Shown here: positions 30,301 to 38,000 of the stretch, one piece after another
Position numbering within the stretch: the first letter of the stretch is position 1
Layout of the letters: each line of letters begins with the position of its first letter
Assembly: GCA_914767715.1 (NCBI GenBank)
Contig: OU612067.1
Span: forward strand, 4,278,001-4,342,000
Length of the DNA stretch: 64,000 bases
Direction of reading: 5' to 3'
From: Membranipora membranacea
Taxonomy: Eukaryota > Bryozoa > Gymnolaemata > Cheilostomatida > Membraniporidae
Position numbers and translations under genes: made by a program
Notes under the pieces: model-generated
What the model was told of the DNA's origin: nothing
Database searches by the model: none
The model's input: only the letters and a program-made list of their open reading frames with translations

Positions 30301-31985
30301 ACTGTGAAAACATGGCAGATTGTATCCTTATGGTCAGTGTTGTGTCACAATAAACTTTAAAACAGCTATAATACACTTGAAAAATAAATAAATTTTTGTA
30401 TTGTTAAGTCTATGGTAATTACTGAACAAGTGCCACAAGCCTTCTGTACTTTATGTCATATATAGAGTTCTGCAATGTATGCACCGTTACTATTATTCTT
30501 ATTATGAACTTGAGCTGGATAACTTAAATTTAAACTGGTTTTGCAACTTGTTACTTGATGCTCAAAGTTCAGAATATGTGTAGTTTATCTGAGGAAAAAA
30601 TATCTCGACTATGACCCAATTGAGTTTAAGTAAATGAACCTACTGATTTTGGAGGCTTCCATAATAACATCATCTGGATCAGTGCTCTGACGAAACCAGA
30701 TATTACCGCCTCTTGTGATGTCAGCATCTGCCCAGAACGGAGCAATGATTGGTTCGTCTGTTGGCCATACATCCGGTGACCAATCTGTGTTTGGCTCATT
30801 CAGAGATATAATACCGTTTGTACATACCTAGTATTGTATATATAAAATGTGTTGTATGGTGTGTTGTATGGTGTGTTGTATGGTGTGTTGTATGGTGTGT
30901 TGTATTGGTGTGTTGTATGGTGTGTTGTATGATGTGTTGCATGATGTGTTGATAAAGTAGTGGATTGGGCATTTAAACCTGCCATGACAGCTAGCACATA
31001 AAGCTCACACAAAACAGCCATATTGATGCATTGCAAAACTTTTTAGTTAAATACAGAGAGGTTGTTCTATCTAAAATAACTCACGTAGAATCTCTCCCAT
31101 TGTGCATCAAACAATCGCAGCTTCTTCTCAAGCGGCACATCACAGAAGTCAAGGAAAGAATCTACTTGTTCGTCACCCTCACCCTCACCAAAAGGGAACA
31201 AATCGCCTGAGGTACCTGAAACAGTAAAAAATGTATAGCCATAGAATTGTCTAAAGAGAAAATATCGCAAAACTCATAATAAATATTGATCACAAATGAT
31301 AACCACACGTATACGAAAAAGGCATAATGTCGTCACACAATGATCTGAAAGTCGTTTTTCTAGATGTCCACCAATATTGCCTGAAGTTGTTAGAAAGGAA
31401 TGAAGGATAGTGTATATATTTATATCACTCCATCGAAGACAGGAACTGTCCAAATCCATTCTTACGCTATTTGGGAAAAGGATACCAATGAATCAATCAC
31501 TTCCAAGTGAAAAGTTGTATAGTTATTTAGAGGAAAAGTCGTGCAGACAAACATGAAATACAAATGTACCTGTCACAACGATGAGCAGACCTAAATATAA
31601 GATATAAAATACTTCAATTCTATTCTTGTATCAGATCAGTCCTCAATGATTTAAAGTTTCAATGTGACATTTAGCTGTTCTAACGCACAGCGTTTTATAA
31701 GTATTACAATTCAAAGCTTGAAAGTGAATCTCAATGTCACAGAACCTAATCAGTAAAAATCAGTCATGAGTTTGAGGTAAAAAGTAAATGCTGAGCGGTA
31801 TCACCCTGGTGTAACACACATAGAATTATATACACAATACATCTCGGGAGTTATTTCCTTACGGGAAAAGGGAGCATAAGTCTTGTAATTTACGACCAAA
31901 ACCCCCTGATTTTATTATGCTCCGATTTTTGATAAGTTAACACTTCCTGTATAATCTTACCAAAGAAAATAAGATGCCCGTCCAT
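941..31985 (-). CDS. Giant secreted NIDO protein with 49 eight-Cys EGF/EB-like modules (56 coding exons)
   Basis: This is a complete gene model of 3,498 codons plus stop. In transcript order it encodes a signal peptide (31961-31985, 31570-31590), a NIDO domain (31085-31215, 30644-30827, 30213-30301, 29850-29957, 29251-29398), four divergent Cys-rich modules, one transitional module, 40 near-identical array modules, and four C-terminal modules ending in TAA at 941. Every module exon is phase 1-1, and the exon lengths sum to a multiple of three with no internal stop. NIDO is an extracellular domain known from nidogen, alpha-tectorin and mucin-4. Small disulphide-rich modules in tandem normally form a rod or stalk. 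I see no transmembrane segment, and the last exon ends PPPKMWGY, so a secreted matrix or adhesive protein is inferred. The family beyond NIDO is not recognised. Splice sites were assigned by eye; the domain order is firm, and single junctions in the NIDO region less so. Confidence 0.88.
1480..1646 (-). repeat. tRNA-derived SINE
   Basis: Read on the minus strand from 1646, the element begins with a tRNA-like head. An A-box-like TGGTGCAATGGATAGGGC is followed about 30 bases on by a B-box-like GTCCTGTGTTC. Next come GGTGTTAGGAAGGGCATCC and a non-tRNA tail. The arrangement is that of an RNA polymerase III SINE, with a head nearest to tRNA-Arg in my judgement. A similar GGAAGGGCATCC core recurs in molluscan SINEs, but I cannot test that. 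It lies in the intron between the last two exons. The tail end is approximate. Confidence 0.6.
2286..3202 (-). other. Long intron of the NIDO-array gene (910 bases)
   Basis: This is unique sequence. A minus-strand open frame of 123 codons at 2598-2969 contains a protein-like stretch (LNWTRKEWPSVWLSSRAKQ) and might be a worn transposase fragment. I recognise no motif in it and find no splice sites that would join it to the gene. Confidence 0.3.
3588..13960 (-). CDS. Array block 2: 24 near-identical 8-Cys module exons
   Basis: Type A exons (210 bp) start at 13751, 12415, 11076, 10647, 10220, 8882, 8455, 8028, 6690, 5352, 4925 and 3588. Type C (210 bp) start at 12842, 11503, 9309, 7117, 5779 and 4015. 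Type B (180 bp) start at 13356, 12017, 9823, 7631, 6293 and 4529. All are phase 1-1 and open on the minus strand. B is always followed in the transcript by C across an intron of about 300 bases; A exons occur one to three per unit. Copies at 13751, 10220 and 8028 form a subtype starting AALGDACG and reading QQDPDGND. The exon at 3588 is the most divergent (MTELDPLQDISGNPIDGPGCE) and borders the non-repetitive 3' exons. Confidence 0.88.
14158..14353 (+). repeat. Left minisatellite arm (TTTTCCCACC units)
   Basis: About a dozen imperfect units of 16-17 bases, consensus near CCATTTTCCCACCAAG. The plus-strand open frame across it (FPT/FPP-rich) is a by-product of the repeat. It is the inverse of the arm at 18236-18575. 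Confidence 0.8.
14688..15846. mobile_element. 1.16 kb inverted-repeat element inside the foldback insert
   Basis: The left arm (14688-14880) and right arm (about 15650-15846) are inverted copies of about 190 bases, roughly 80 percent alike by eye. Shared pieces are CACACA near the tip, TTGGAATGAAC, GGGATTGAA, TATGAAAGTCGAAAATCCT, and GAGCAACTCCCCAAAATAAT at the inner end. The arms carry short repeats around GGAATGAACG. The 770-base centre has no recognisable coding capacity. It looks like a non-autonomous DNA transposon; superfamily unknown. Confidence 0.65.
15847..18235. other. Interior of the foldback insert
   Basis: This is AT-rich sequence. The longest frames (plus 15931-16185, minus 17009-17203) show no motif, and I find no gene or repeat. 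Confidence 0.4.
18236..18575 (-). repeat. Right minisatellite arm (inverted)
   Basis: About twenty imperfect 16-17-base units, read GGTGGGAAAA on the plus strand and TTTTCCCACC on the minus. The arm is longer than the left one, and the units degrade toward the inside. It abuts resumed array sequence at 18576. Confidence 0.8.
18792..25548 (-). CDS. Array block 1: 16 near-identical 8-Cys module exons
   Basis: Type A exons (210 bp) start at 24912, 24484, 24057, 23629, 23203, 21867, 20528 and 19189. Type C exons (210 bp; LLDNAEC, entered from an intron ending CCTGTAG) start at 22294, 20955 and 19616, and an A/C hybrid starts at 25339. Type B exons (180 bp; FEVFLEVCSCEEGQ) start at 22805, 21469, 20130 and 18792. 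All are phase 1-1 and open. Types A and C read ACGDQPNQRACDGLDNAEC..., a CVC pair, FEGLCACPVDMTELPTQQD, then APGCE. Each module has eight cysteines. Introns are about 217 bases, or about 300 between B and C, and are as alike as the exons. Copies at 20130 and 21469 share a Gly-to-Asp change after the first cysteine (ACDDQ). Confidence 0.88.
19616..22503 (-). repeat. Two tandem 1,339-bp higher-order units (C-B-A)
   Basis: C exons at 19616, 20955 and 22294 are each 1,339 bases apart, and the B and A exons between them keep the same offsets. The unit starting at 20130 and the one starting at 21469 share rare variants (ACDDQ in the B exon; the AAGAATTT-side intron changes around 20750 and 22090). 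They differ at only a few positions by eye. This is the most recent duplication visible in the array. Confidence 0.85.
25549..26260 (-). other. Intron between the array and the transitional module
   Basis: Unique sequence that marks the upstream limit of the tandem expansion. Around 26128-26150 the plus strand has GTGGTTGAGTGGTAAGG, a fair match to a tRNA A box. No B box follows, so it is at most a SINE-head relic. Confidence 0.35.
26261..26470 (-). CDS. Transitional array-like module (210 bp exon)
   Basis: This phase 1-1 exon has the same 210-base length as the array exons and keeps their core (RACDLLDNAVCGEDNVCVCE and MTELPTEIDANG). It has clear substitutions, such as KCGIEPNGRAC for ACGDQPNQRAC. 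Its introns do not resemble the array introns. It looks like a diverged relative of the sequence that seeded the tandem expansion. Confidence 0.82.
26813..29046 (-). CDS. Four divergent N-proximal Cys-rich modules of the NIDO-array gene
   Basis: The exons are 28843-29046 (204 bp), 28254-28427 (174), 27444-27626 (183) and 26813-26998 (186), all phase 1-1. Each encodes one module of 58-68 residues with about eight cysteines: an early C, then RAC or QAC, a CxC pair, a second CxC pair (CVC or CLC), and a last C before the donor. The CxC spacing resembles EB and EGF-like modules. They differ greatly from each other and from the array, so they are older copies. The donor of 27444 is GTGTGT, weaker than its neighbours. 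Confidence 0.83.
27914..27995. repeat. Tandem duplication of about 40 bases
   Basis: Two adjacent copies of a unit beginning CGGTCAGTCTCAC and ending TTTGGTAGCGAG, differing at one base, within an intron of the NIDO-array gene. Confidence 0.85.
29251..31215 (-). CDS. NIDO domain, five exons
   Basis: The exons are 31085-31215, 30644-30827, 30213-30301, 29850-29957 and 29251-29398 (phases 1-0, 0-1, 1-0, 0-0, 0-1). Visible NIDO landmarks, in order, are LFPFGEGEGDEQ near the start; ERFYVCTNGIISLNEP across the first junction; PIIAPFWADADITRGGNIWF; an Arg/Asn-rich stretch, then CGTWAMIATWDAVASF; TFQAVVVADDFGEVFVIFKY; and QIGMNSGVNPAIT. These match the family pattern of a PFG..GD start, a strand with STNG.ISF, an APFWAD.D strand, a TWD.V strand and a TFQ.VL..DG..SF.IF.Y strand. 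The acceptors at 30301 and 29957 were chosen to keep phase and to preserve this pattern; alternatives shift the joins by only a few residues. The domain directly follows the signal peptide, as in other NIDO proteins. Confidence 0.85.
30843..30955. repeat. 12-bp minisatellite (GTGTTGTATGGT)
   Basis: About nine units, the last few altered to TGATGTGTTGCA, in the intron immediately upstream of the NIDO exon 30644-30827. In the transcript it reads ACCATACAACAC and lies where the polypyrimidine tract and branch point should be. The spurious His/Thr-rich minus frame here comes from the repeat. Confidence 0.85.
31570..31590 (-). other. 21-base microexon completing the signal peptide
   Basis: The exon is flanked by an AG acceptor at 31591-31592 and a GTACAT donor, and is phase 1 on both sides. 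Joined to the start exon and to 31215, it gives MDGHLIFFGLLIVVTGTSG. That is a short polar start, a leucine/isoleucine/valine core, then small residues at a plausible signal-peptidase site. The in-frame fit on both sides is the main evidence; the exon is too short to stand alone. Confidence 0.65.
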
Positions 31986-32001
31986 ATCTCTTAAATCTAC
32001 C
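31961..32001 (-). other. Start-codon exon of the NIDO-array gene
   Basis: The exon holds a 16-base leader and 25 coding bases. It begins with ATG at 31985 and reads MDGHLIFF before a GTAAGA donor in phase 1. This start was chosen because it joins in frame through the 21-base exon at 31570-31590 to the NIDO exons and produces a hydrophobic N-terminus. The reading frame is too short to appear in a normal ORF scan. Confidence 0.7.
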
Positions 32002-32176
32002 CTGAAAAAGAGAGCGATTTTTGAGAATGATTAAAACTGACATATAAGATACTTTCTGATTGTTCAGCTCATTAAAATAATTTTAAAAAAATTATGAAAT
32101 CACACTGCATTCAATCTAATTCTTTGATTCAATACTTGAAATGGATTTGGTAAATAATAGATAAAACAACTCATAC

Positions 32177-32340
32177 CTTAGAAAGGATAGAATATTTCTT
32201 CACACTTCTAGGACTGGCTAGTCCAGAATACTGACATGTCTGCAGTTTACCGTCACGTTTTATTCCTGCCAGTGAGCCCATTATCAAAACCTGTATGCAT
32301 AAATGGGGTGTCGGCGATCTTGGCTCCAGGAGTCTGTAAC
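32177..32340 (-). other. 5' UTR exon of the NIDO-array gene
   Basis: A good donor (CTAAG/GTATGA, exon low end 32177) pairs with the acceptor at 32002-32003, which is preceded by a short pyrimidine tract and followed by a 16-base leader and the ATG. The 5' end near 32340 is a guess, because no TATA box or initiator stands out. Confidence 0.5.
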
Positions 32341-32614
32341 TTTAACATAAAGCGGACATTAATTCCATCTTGACAAGATATAATTGGAAGAAAATAGGCA
32401 CACAGGTTGGCTTAATGCTGCACACAGCAGGTTGCTATGTAGCTTTTATGGTATTGACCGCGGTTTACAACTTACAGAGCGAGTCTGCATGGATATACTT
32501 TCGTTTGATCGCCTAACTCTAGACAATCCATCTTTGATTGAGCTACTTCTTAAATCCCGGTTTTTGGATATCATAAAAGGTAGTCTGAGCCCCCAGACTC
32601 TTGCCCCCCTCCCC

Positions 32615-32669
32615 TAGCCCAGTTCACACGGCCACAAAAAAAAACCCTGTGGCCGTGTGAGCAGGGCTA
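32615..32669. mobile_element. 55-bp MITE, TAGCC termini, hAT-like target duplication
   Basis: The ends are TAGCCCAG and GGGCTA, with a perfect 12-bp inner stem (TCACACGGCCAC at 32624-32635; GTGGCCGTGTGA at 32649-32660) around an A-rich loop. CCCCTCCCC lies directly on both sides, fitting an 8-9-bp target-site duplication. hAT transposons make 8-bp duplications, so a miniature hAT derivative is inferred; C-rich flanks weaken the duplication evidence. Confidence 0.55.
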
Positions 32670-32867
32670 CCCCTCCCCCCGTCCGATGACATCCCAGGTA
32701 CAAATAAAAGGATGTTTTTTCATGCATTGCCTAAGTCATATTCCAACTTAATTCGGGAAAACTTTAAGCACCTGGCCAAATTATCACTACAGCACATCTA
32801 TTACCAAATTTAACAATTTTGTTCATTTTAACCAGATGGTGGATTGTAACTGAAGCAAACCACATAG

Positions 32868-32990
32868 TAGTCCAAGTGCTCAGACGGCAGCAATTCAAGT
32901 CTGTGGCATTACATTATCAAACATTCAATTTCAGTGATTGATATTGTAATGCCACTAACTCGCATTGCAGCCATCTGAGCGCATAGACTA
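32868..32990. mobile_element. Inverted-repeat MITE-like hairpin
   Basis: The arms at 32875-32912 (from AGTGCTCAGACGGCAGCAAT to GTGGCATTAC) and 32946-32984 (from GTAATGCCAC to CATCTGAGCGC) are imperfect inverted copies of about 38 bases with a short AT-rich centre. The tip AAGTGCTCA is shared with repeats near 39232 and 50355, suggesting one dispersed family. Confidence 0.5.
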
Positions 32991-34878
32991 TACCTAATGC
33001 AAGAATGCTGCACTGTGGATGAAAAAAAATCTGTTGCCCACAAGCTACGCCGGTGAAATAATAGACCAGATAGCTGTAAAGGATTACTACTCCTCACTAT
33101 TTATCAAATCTTGGTTTTACAAGGGTATAGAAAGTCATTGAACATCATATCAAGGAGTCTTTGGTCGTATCAGCTCAGGTTAGAAAATGATCGTACCATG
33201 CAACCTGTACATTTTGTAACATTAAAATAAAAGCCCTCCCCCTGACTATTTTTATATCTACTGAAGACGATGAGTTATAAATATTTGCTTATATACCACA
33301 TCTGTTTTTCTCATCGGCTTGACTGACCACAAAAGTGATTTATAGGCCGGTTTAACAAGAAACAAACAACCGACAAGAGCTTCTTAGACAACCACAATGC
33401 AAGATAATGCTAGACAATGAGACAGGGATAGAATGTCACTGGTACGAACAGTAACTTAATAAGGACCCACAGTGGGGTCATTCCTGTGATATTTTTAGTA
33501 GGGGTCTGTGGTTATTGTTCACGTGGGGAAATTCGCTCATCATACAGCAGCAGCAGACATACTTACTCCTATGATAAACCATAATAGCATACAGAGATAA
33601 ATATGGCCATCATAGGTAGGTAGTTGTGACTGCAAGACAAGTTGCCACTTTAATGTATGACCTTTTGGGAGCAGTCCTTGAATGATTTCTCCCTAGTGAA
33701 CGGAAAACACAGGCCGCCCTATAACTGTGATTGAAGTTTCCCCTCTTTATGCCCTTACCCTGTGGTAACATGTCAAGAGTGTGATTATTGCTGAGATGAA
33801 TTATCTATCTCAGCAGTTGGTCATTGATACCTGTTTTATTTTTTTTAGAGAGCATGACAGCGAAAAAACAAATAAAACAAACAGTATACAAAACTGAATG
33901 ACCGAAAAACTCCAAGTTTCCTGTACACTCATTGAATGTGCATAAACATCACTAGCTCTACACCTAATTCTAAAATGTAGGCCACATCTAAAATTCTAGT
34001 TTCCATGAATCGGTTATTCTAGTTTCCATGAATCGGTTATGAGGCATCTAAATTGGATCAGGGCTAAAAGGCACCCAACAATTATTTACATAATGTTAAT
34101 GTACAGAGTTTTGAGGTTGCACAGCCAGATCCATGCTACAGCTTGTGTGTACTATGATTAGGCAGCTGCAGCAAGGAGAGCAGCCTCATGCCTGTGGGTA
34201 AGTAGATGACCAAGGGTCTGATTAATATGATAAGCTATCATAAGCGTAGATGGAGATACATAGTTCGTATATGGGCAGTAAAAAATTCCCAGAATTCCTA
34301 GCAAGCTCAAAAGTTGCCTGGCATTGGTGCACCCATTTTGCAAAAGATAGAGTGTCTGAGTACCTAGACCACTTTTTCTGGGTTCTCCTATCGGTGTTGA
34401 CTGTTATGAGATCTTGAGATCATTATAAAAAGCGGGATGATTGTTCTGCAGTTGTTTCTAGATGTTAAACTTCATACTGGCTTTGGAGAGAGAATCTAAT
34501 ACATAATAATAACATATGCTGCCACAAAATAGCAGAAACAGAGATCACTGCAGTTTTTGGTAGGTTTTTGTTCATGGTTCTGATGCCGAAATGAAAATGA
34601 AGCCGCCAAATTATACTTCAAATTGTGAAACAACTAGCACAAAATTCGCGTCTCACGTAATAATATTGTGGTACAAACATGGAAGGGTCAGGTAATTTTC
34701 CCAGAGAGAAATTTTGGTGAATTTTTATGTGTCTGTCAGGGAATTTTTCTTGACTTCAGATTTTAAGAGGGCAGTTCTACCCAACTGCTGTACTTTCTTT
34801 GGGTCTTATTCAGACAAGTGTTTAACTGAGGCTTAAACGATAGAAGATCACGCAGCTGTAATTTCCAGGTCGCATATC

Positions 34879-35055
34879 ATATATCCGTATACCGTGTATA
34901 TCCGTATACCGTGTATATCCGTATACCGTGTATATCCGTATACCGTGTATATCAGTATACCGTGTATATCCGTATACCGTGTATATCCGTATACCGTGTA
35001 TATCCGTATACCATGTATATCCGTATACCGTGTATATCCTTACACCGTGTGTATC
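34879..35055. repeat. 17-bp minisatellite (ATATCCGTATACCGTGT)
   Basis: About ten near-perfect units beginning 11 bases after the stop codon of the acidic gene, so within its probable 3' UTR. The unit contains the palindrome GTATAC. Overlapping plus-strand frames rich in YIRIPCIS arise from the 17-base period and are not genes. Confidence 0.9.
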
Positions 35056-35066
35056 GTATTATAATA

Positions 35067-38000
35067 TTAGTCAGAGGAATCTTGGCCAGTCTCATCTTTA
35101 CTGGCCTCAAGTACACTGTTGACATATTCTCCTGTCCTGCCTGCTACTTTAGTATGATATATCTGCTCTACTATCTTCTCTGTAGTTTCCTGAAGAGGCA
35201 GCGAGGCGTGACCTTGGTCCTCTGACCCCGGAGTTCGTGACCTCACCTCTTTTATTGCTTTACTCAACTCTTCCCTCTCTTTCTCCAAACCTGATAATTT
35301 TATTTTGTTAGCCTCATGATTGGCTGTCCTTTTTATTCTACATATTCTACAAAATTGCAAATGAGAAGGATGGTAACAACTGCAGAAAGACTAGTGACTA
35401 CCTACAGACAAAAACATATTCCAGTCAGGTAACAGCCACGGTGACTGGTGCTGTAGTTAAGCAAGGTTTTTGCAAAGAAAAAAACAGACGTGATCATTGT
35501 GGGGAATAATGGATTAAATTGCCACACAGGTTTTGGCAGAATTCTTCAACAAAGTTTGACAAATAATAATATTGGCTGCGACTTTTAGGCCTATAATGTA
35601 ATGATAAATAGCATGTAATAACTAGTGTCATAAAACCTGAGAGGATAATACCGGAATTACAATAGTCTAGTCAAGGTCTAGTTCGGATCAGGACCATAAA
35701 TACAGGAGGTCTACTGTGAGCTTGCATACAGTATAAAGATCCCCCTCTACCTCTTCGAAAAAAGAGTAGCCGGCAACGGCGTGCAAGGGTATAGGGTCAC
35801 TACCTATTATCATTGATATGTCTAACGTGGAAGATGTTACAGCTTGTGTGTAAATTTTTTCAATAATTAAAGTGACGTTTTCACTGCCGGTCTTAGTACA
35901 GGGCCAGCAATCTGCTGTCATAGTCATATTTAAGGGACCCAGCAAATTGACTGGTTTTAAACTAACTTATATTTCCTAGTCAGAAAGCTCAGATATGAGG
36001 GTCTGGTACAATTTATATCGGTTACTGTGATCCATATTTAAGCTGGCAAGACTTGTATCTTGATCCATATTTAAGCTGGCAAAACTTGTATCTCCTTGAA
36101 GTGGTACATTACTTAGATAAAATATCAGCTTGGGAGTACATATGCCTCTTCTATGATAAAATCACTACAGCAATAGTTGTTATGACAAGAGTACCAGACT
36201 ATCGAAATTAAATGATGAGAAAGCTGAGCATTGTCACTAGGCCCACTGGTTTATAGACTCTTTGCATGCCTTGAATGATTCTGAATAATCATTGAAACAG
36301 TAGTTTTTTTCCACCTAAGTATGGCTTTATGTCATCACTTTGACTGAATTAGCTTCATTTTTTATCATAATAAATGAAAAATTAAAATGACATCAGTTAA
36401 GTTTTCAACATAATGGTTTCGAATGGTAATATAGTAATTGTTCAAATTAATTTATTCGAAAATGATATTGTCAGAAAGTCAAACCCCTAGGTAAGTACAA
36501 AGAGCAAAAAAAGGAGATAATTCCTGATTGATTTGTACAAGGTAACGAACAAACTATGACCAGGGAGTTTGGGACTCCCTGTTATGACTCAGTGGGTCGA
36601 GTGACAAGGCTAGATGTACTTTTTGGGAGCATTGTAGTTTTGCCTTGTAAAATGATCATCACTTATTATGTTTCCTATTCTTGCTCTTGTGTGCACGATC
36701 TTTTTTTTCTATTTCTATCTATAAATCATATAGGAGTGTTTTTGTTATCTCAGCTGTTATTAATTCTCAGTGTAATTTGACAAGCACAAAATATTAGTCG
36801 ACAGGATTGACCTTCTCAAATCCAGTAAATGCTAATTTTAGTCTAGTATCAGTGATCTACATATCTCAGAAAAGAAATCGCAATAGTGTCAAAAAATAAT
36901 TAATAGTCCAACATTGTACAAAACTTCCCAAGTTAGTATGCCTACATATTCATAAAAAGGCAGCACCAAATTAGTTTCGCATACAAATTCACTACTTCAG
37001 ATGCCAGAATTATACCAATTGACCAATAGGGTTTCAGATGTAGGATTCCTAGAACCCATATTTTCATAGCTTTGGGTTTTCGATTGTACCAGAGCATTTC
37101 CGTATAAAATTTGTACCTTTTGATTGGTGTTTCTCCAGAAAAGGTATTTTGGCACTACTTATTAATTTTTGTCCAACGCTTGGCCACAGTTTTCTAATAC
37201 ATCTTTACTAGTACCTTGCAATCACGCCTTTAGTAAAGATACTAGATATTAAGATAGTAACCAGTTTAGCAAGGCAAGACAGGCCATCTCGGCAAACTAT
37301 CATGCGATTTAACATGAGCTTACCTGCCAGAAAGTTTCATTTTCTCCTTGCGATCTGCTGAGGTGTCGCCCAATTTAGACATTTTCTCTGTCAACTCTTC
37401 AATCTCCGTACCTAGCTGGAGCAGTTTTTCAGGATTGGGCGTCATGTCATTACCTTCACCAACACGAGGCTTTCCAAAATGTGTCAGTGTCAACTTCTTT
37501 CCATCTGTAAATGCCGGGTCACGAAATTTGATGGGTTCGTGAGGATTAGCGACAACCGGGACATCGATCTCAAATTTCCTGCCTTGTGGTCCCTTTGGTT
37601 CTCGGCGGTACTGCCAAAAGCTGTTGTAGGCGGAGTCTTGGATTGTCTGAGGACGAGTGCGCGATTTAGAAGTGTCTTCTTCCTGTGTATCAATGACTGT
37701 CGGTATTGGAGCATCCTCCTCCTCTTCTAGATATAAAAAAATGACTAGTAGTACACTGGAAATGTGGAATGTTTTCTTGACATATTGTTTTGAGCTGGAG
37801 CACTTATTCAGTATCCCATTTTCAATTGATATAGAATTGTTGGGCTTGGTTTTTTGGTGACATTTAAATACCATCCAAAGACCAATGGATGTTATAGTCA
37901 GGCAGTTACTTATGATAAAGTTATGTCTCATTTACATGGTCAAAAATTTCAATGCTCTACTTGGTTGGCATGAATTATATGCAGAGAATGAGAGTTACCT

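Larger units (their letters stand above)
32341..35066. other. Intergenic region between two minus-strand genes
   Basis: No supported gene. It should hold the promoter of the NIDO-array gene at its low end and the 3' UTR of the acidic gene at its high end. It contains the short inverted-repeat elements at 32615 and 32868, a 24-base tandem duplication near 33995-34040 (TCTAGTTTCCATGAATCGG twice), and the 17-bp minisatellite. Confidence 0.55.

Noticed and set aside
30800-31036. His/Thr-rich minus-strand ORF
   Set aside because: Generated by the 12-bp minisatellite in an intron of the NIDO-array gene.
34911-35225. YIRIPCIS repeat ORFs on the plus strand
   Set aside because: They result from a 17-base repeat read in rotating frames. 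The minus strand here is the 3' UTR and last exon of the acidic gene.
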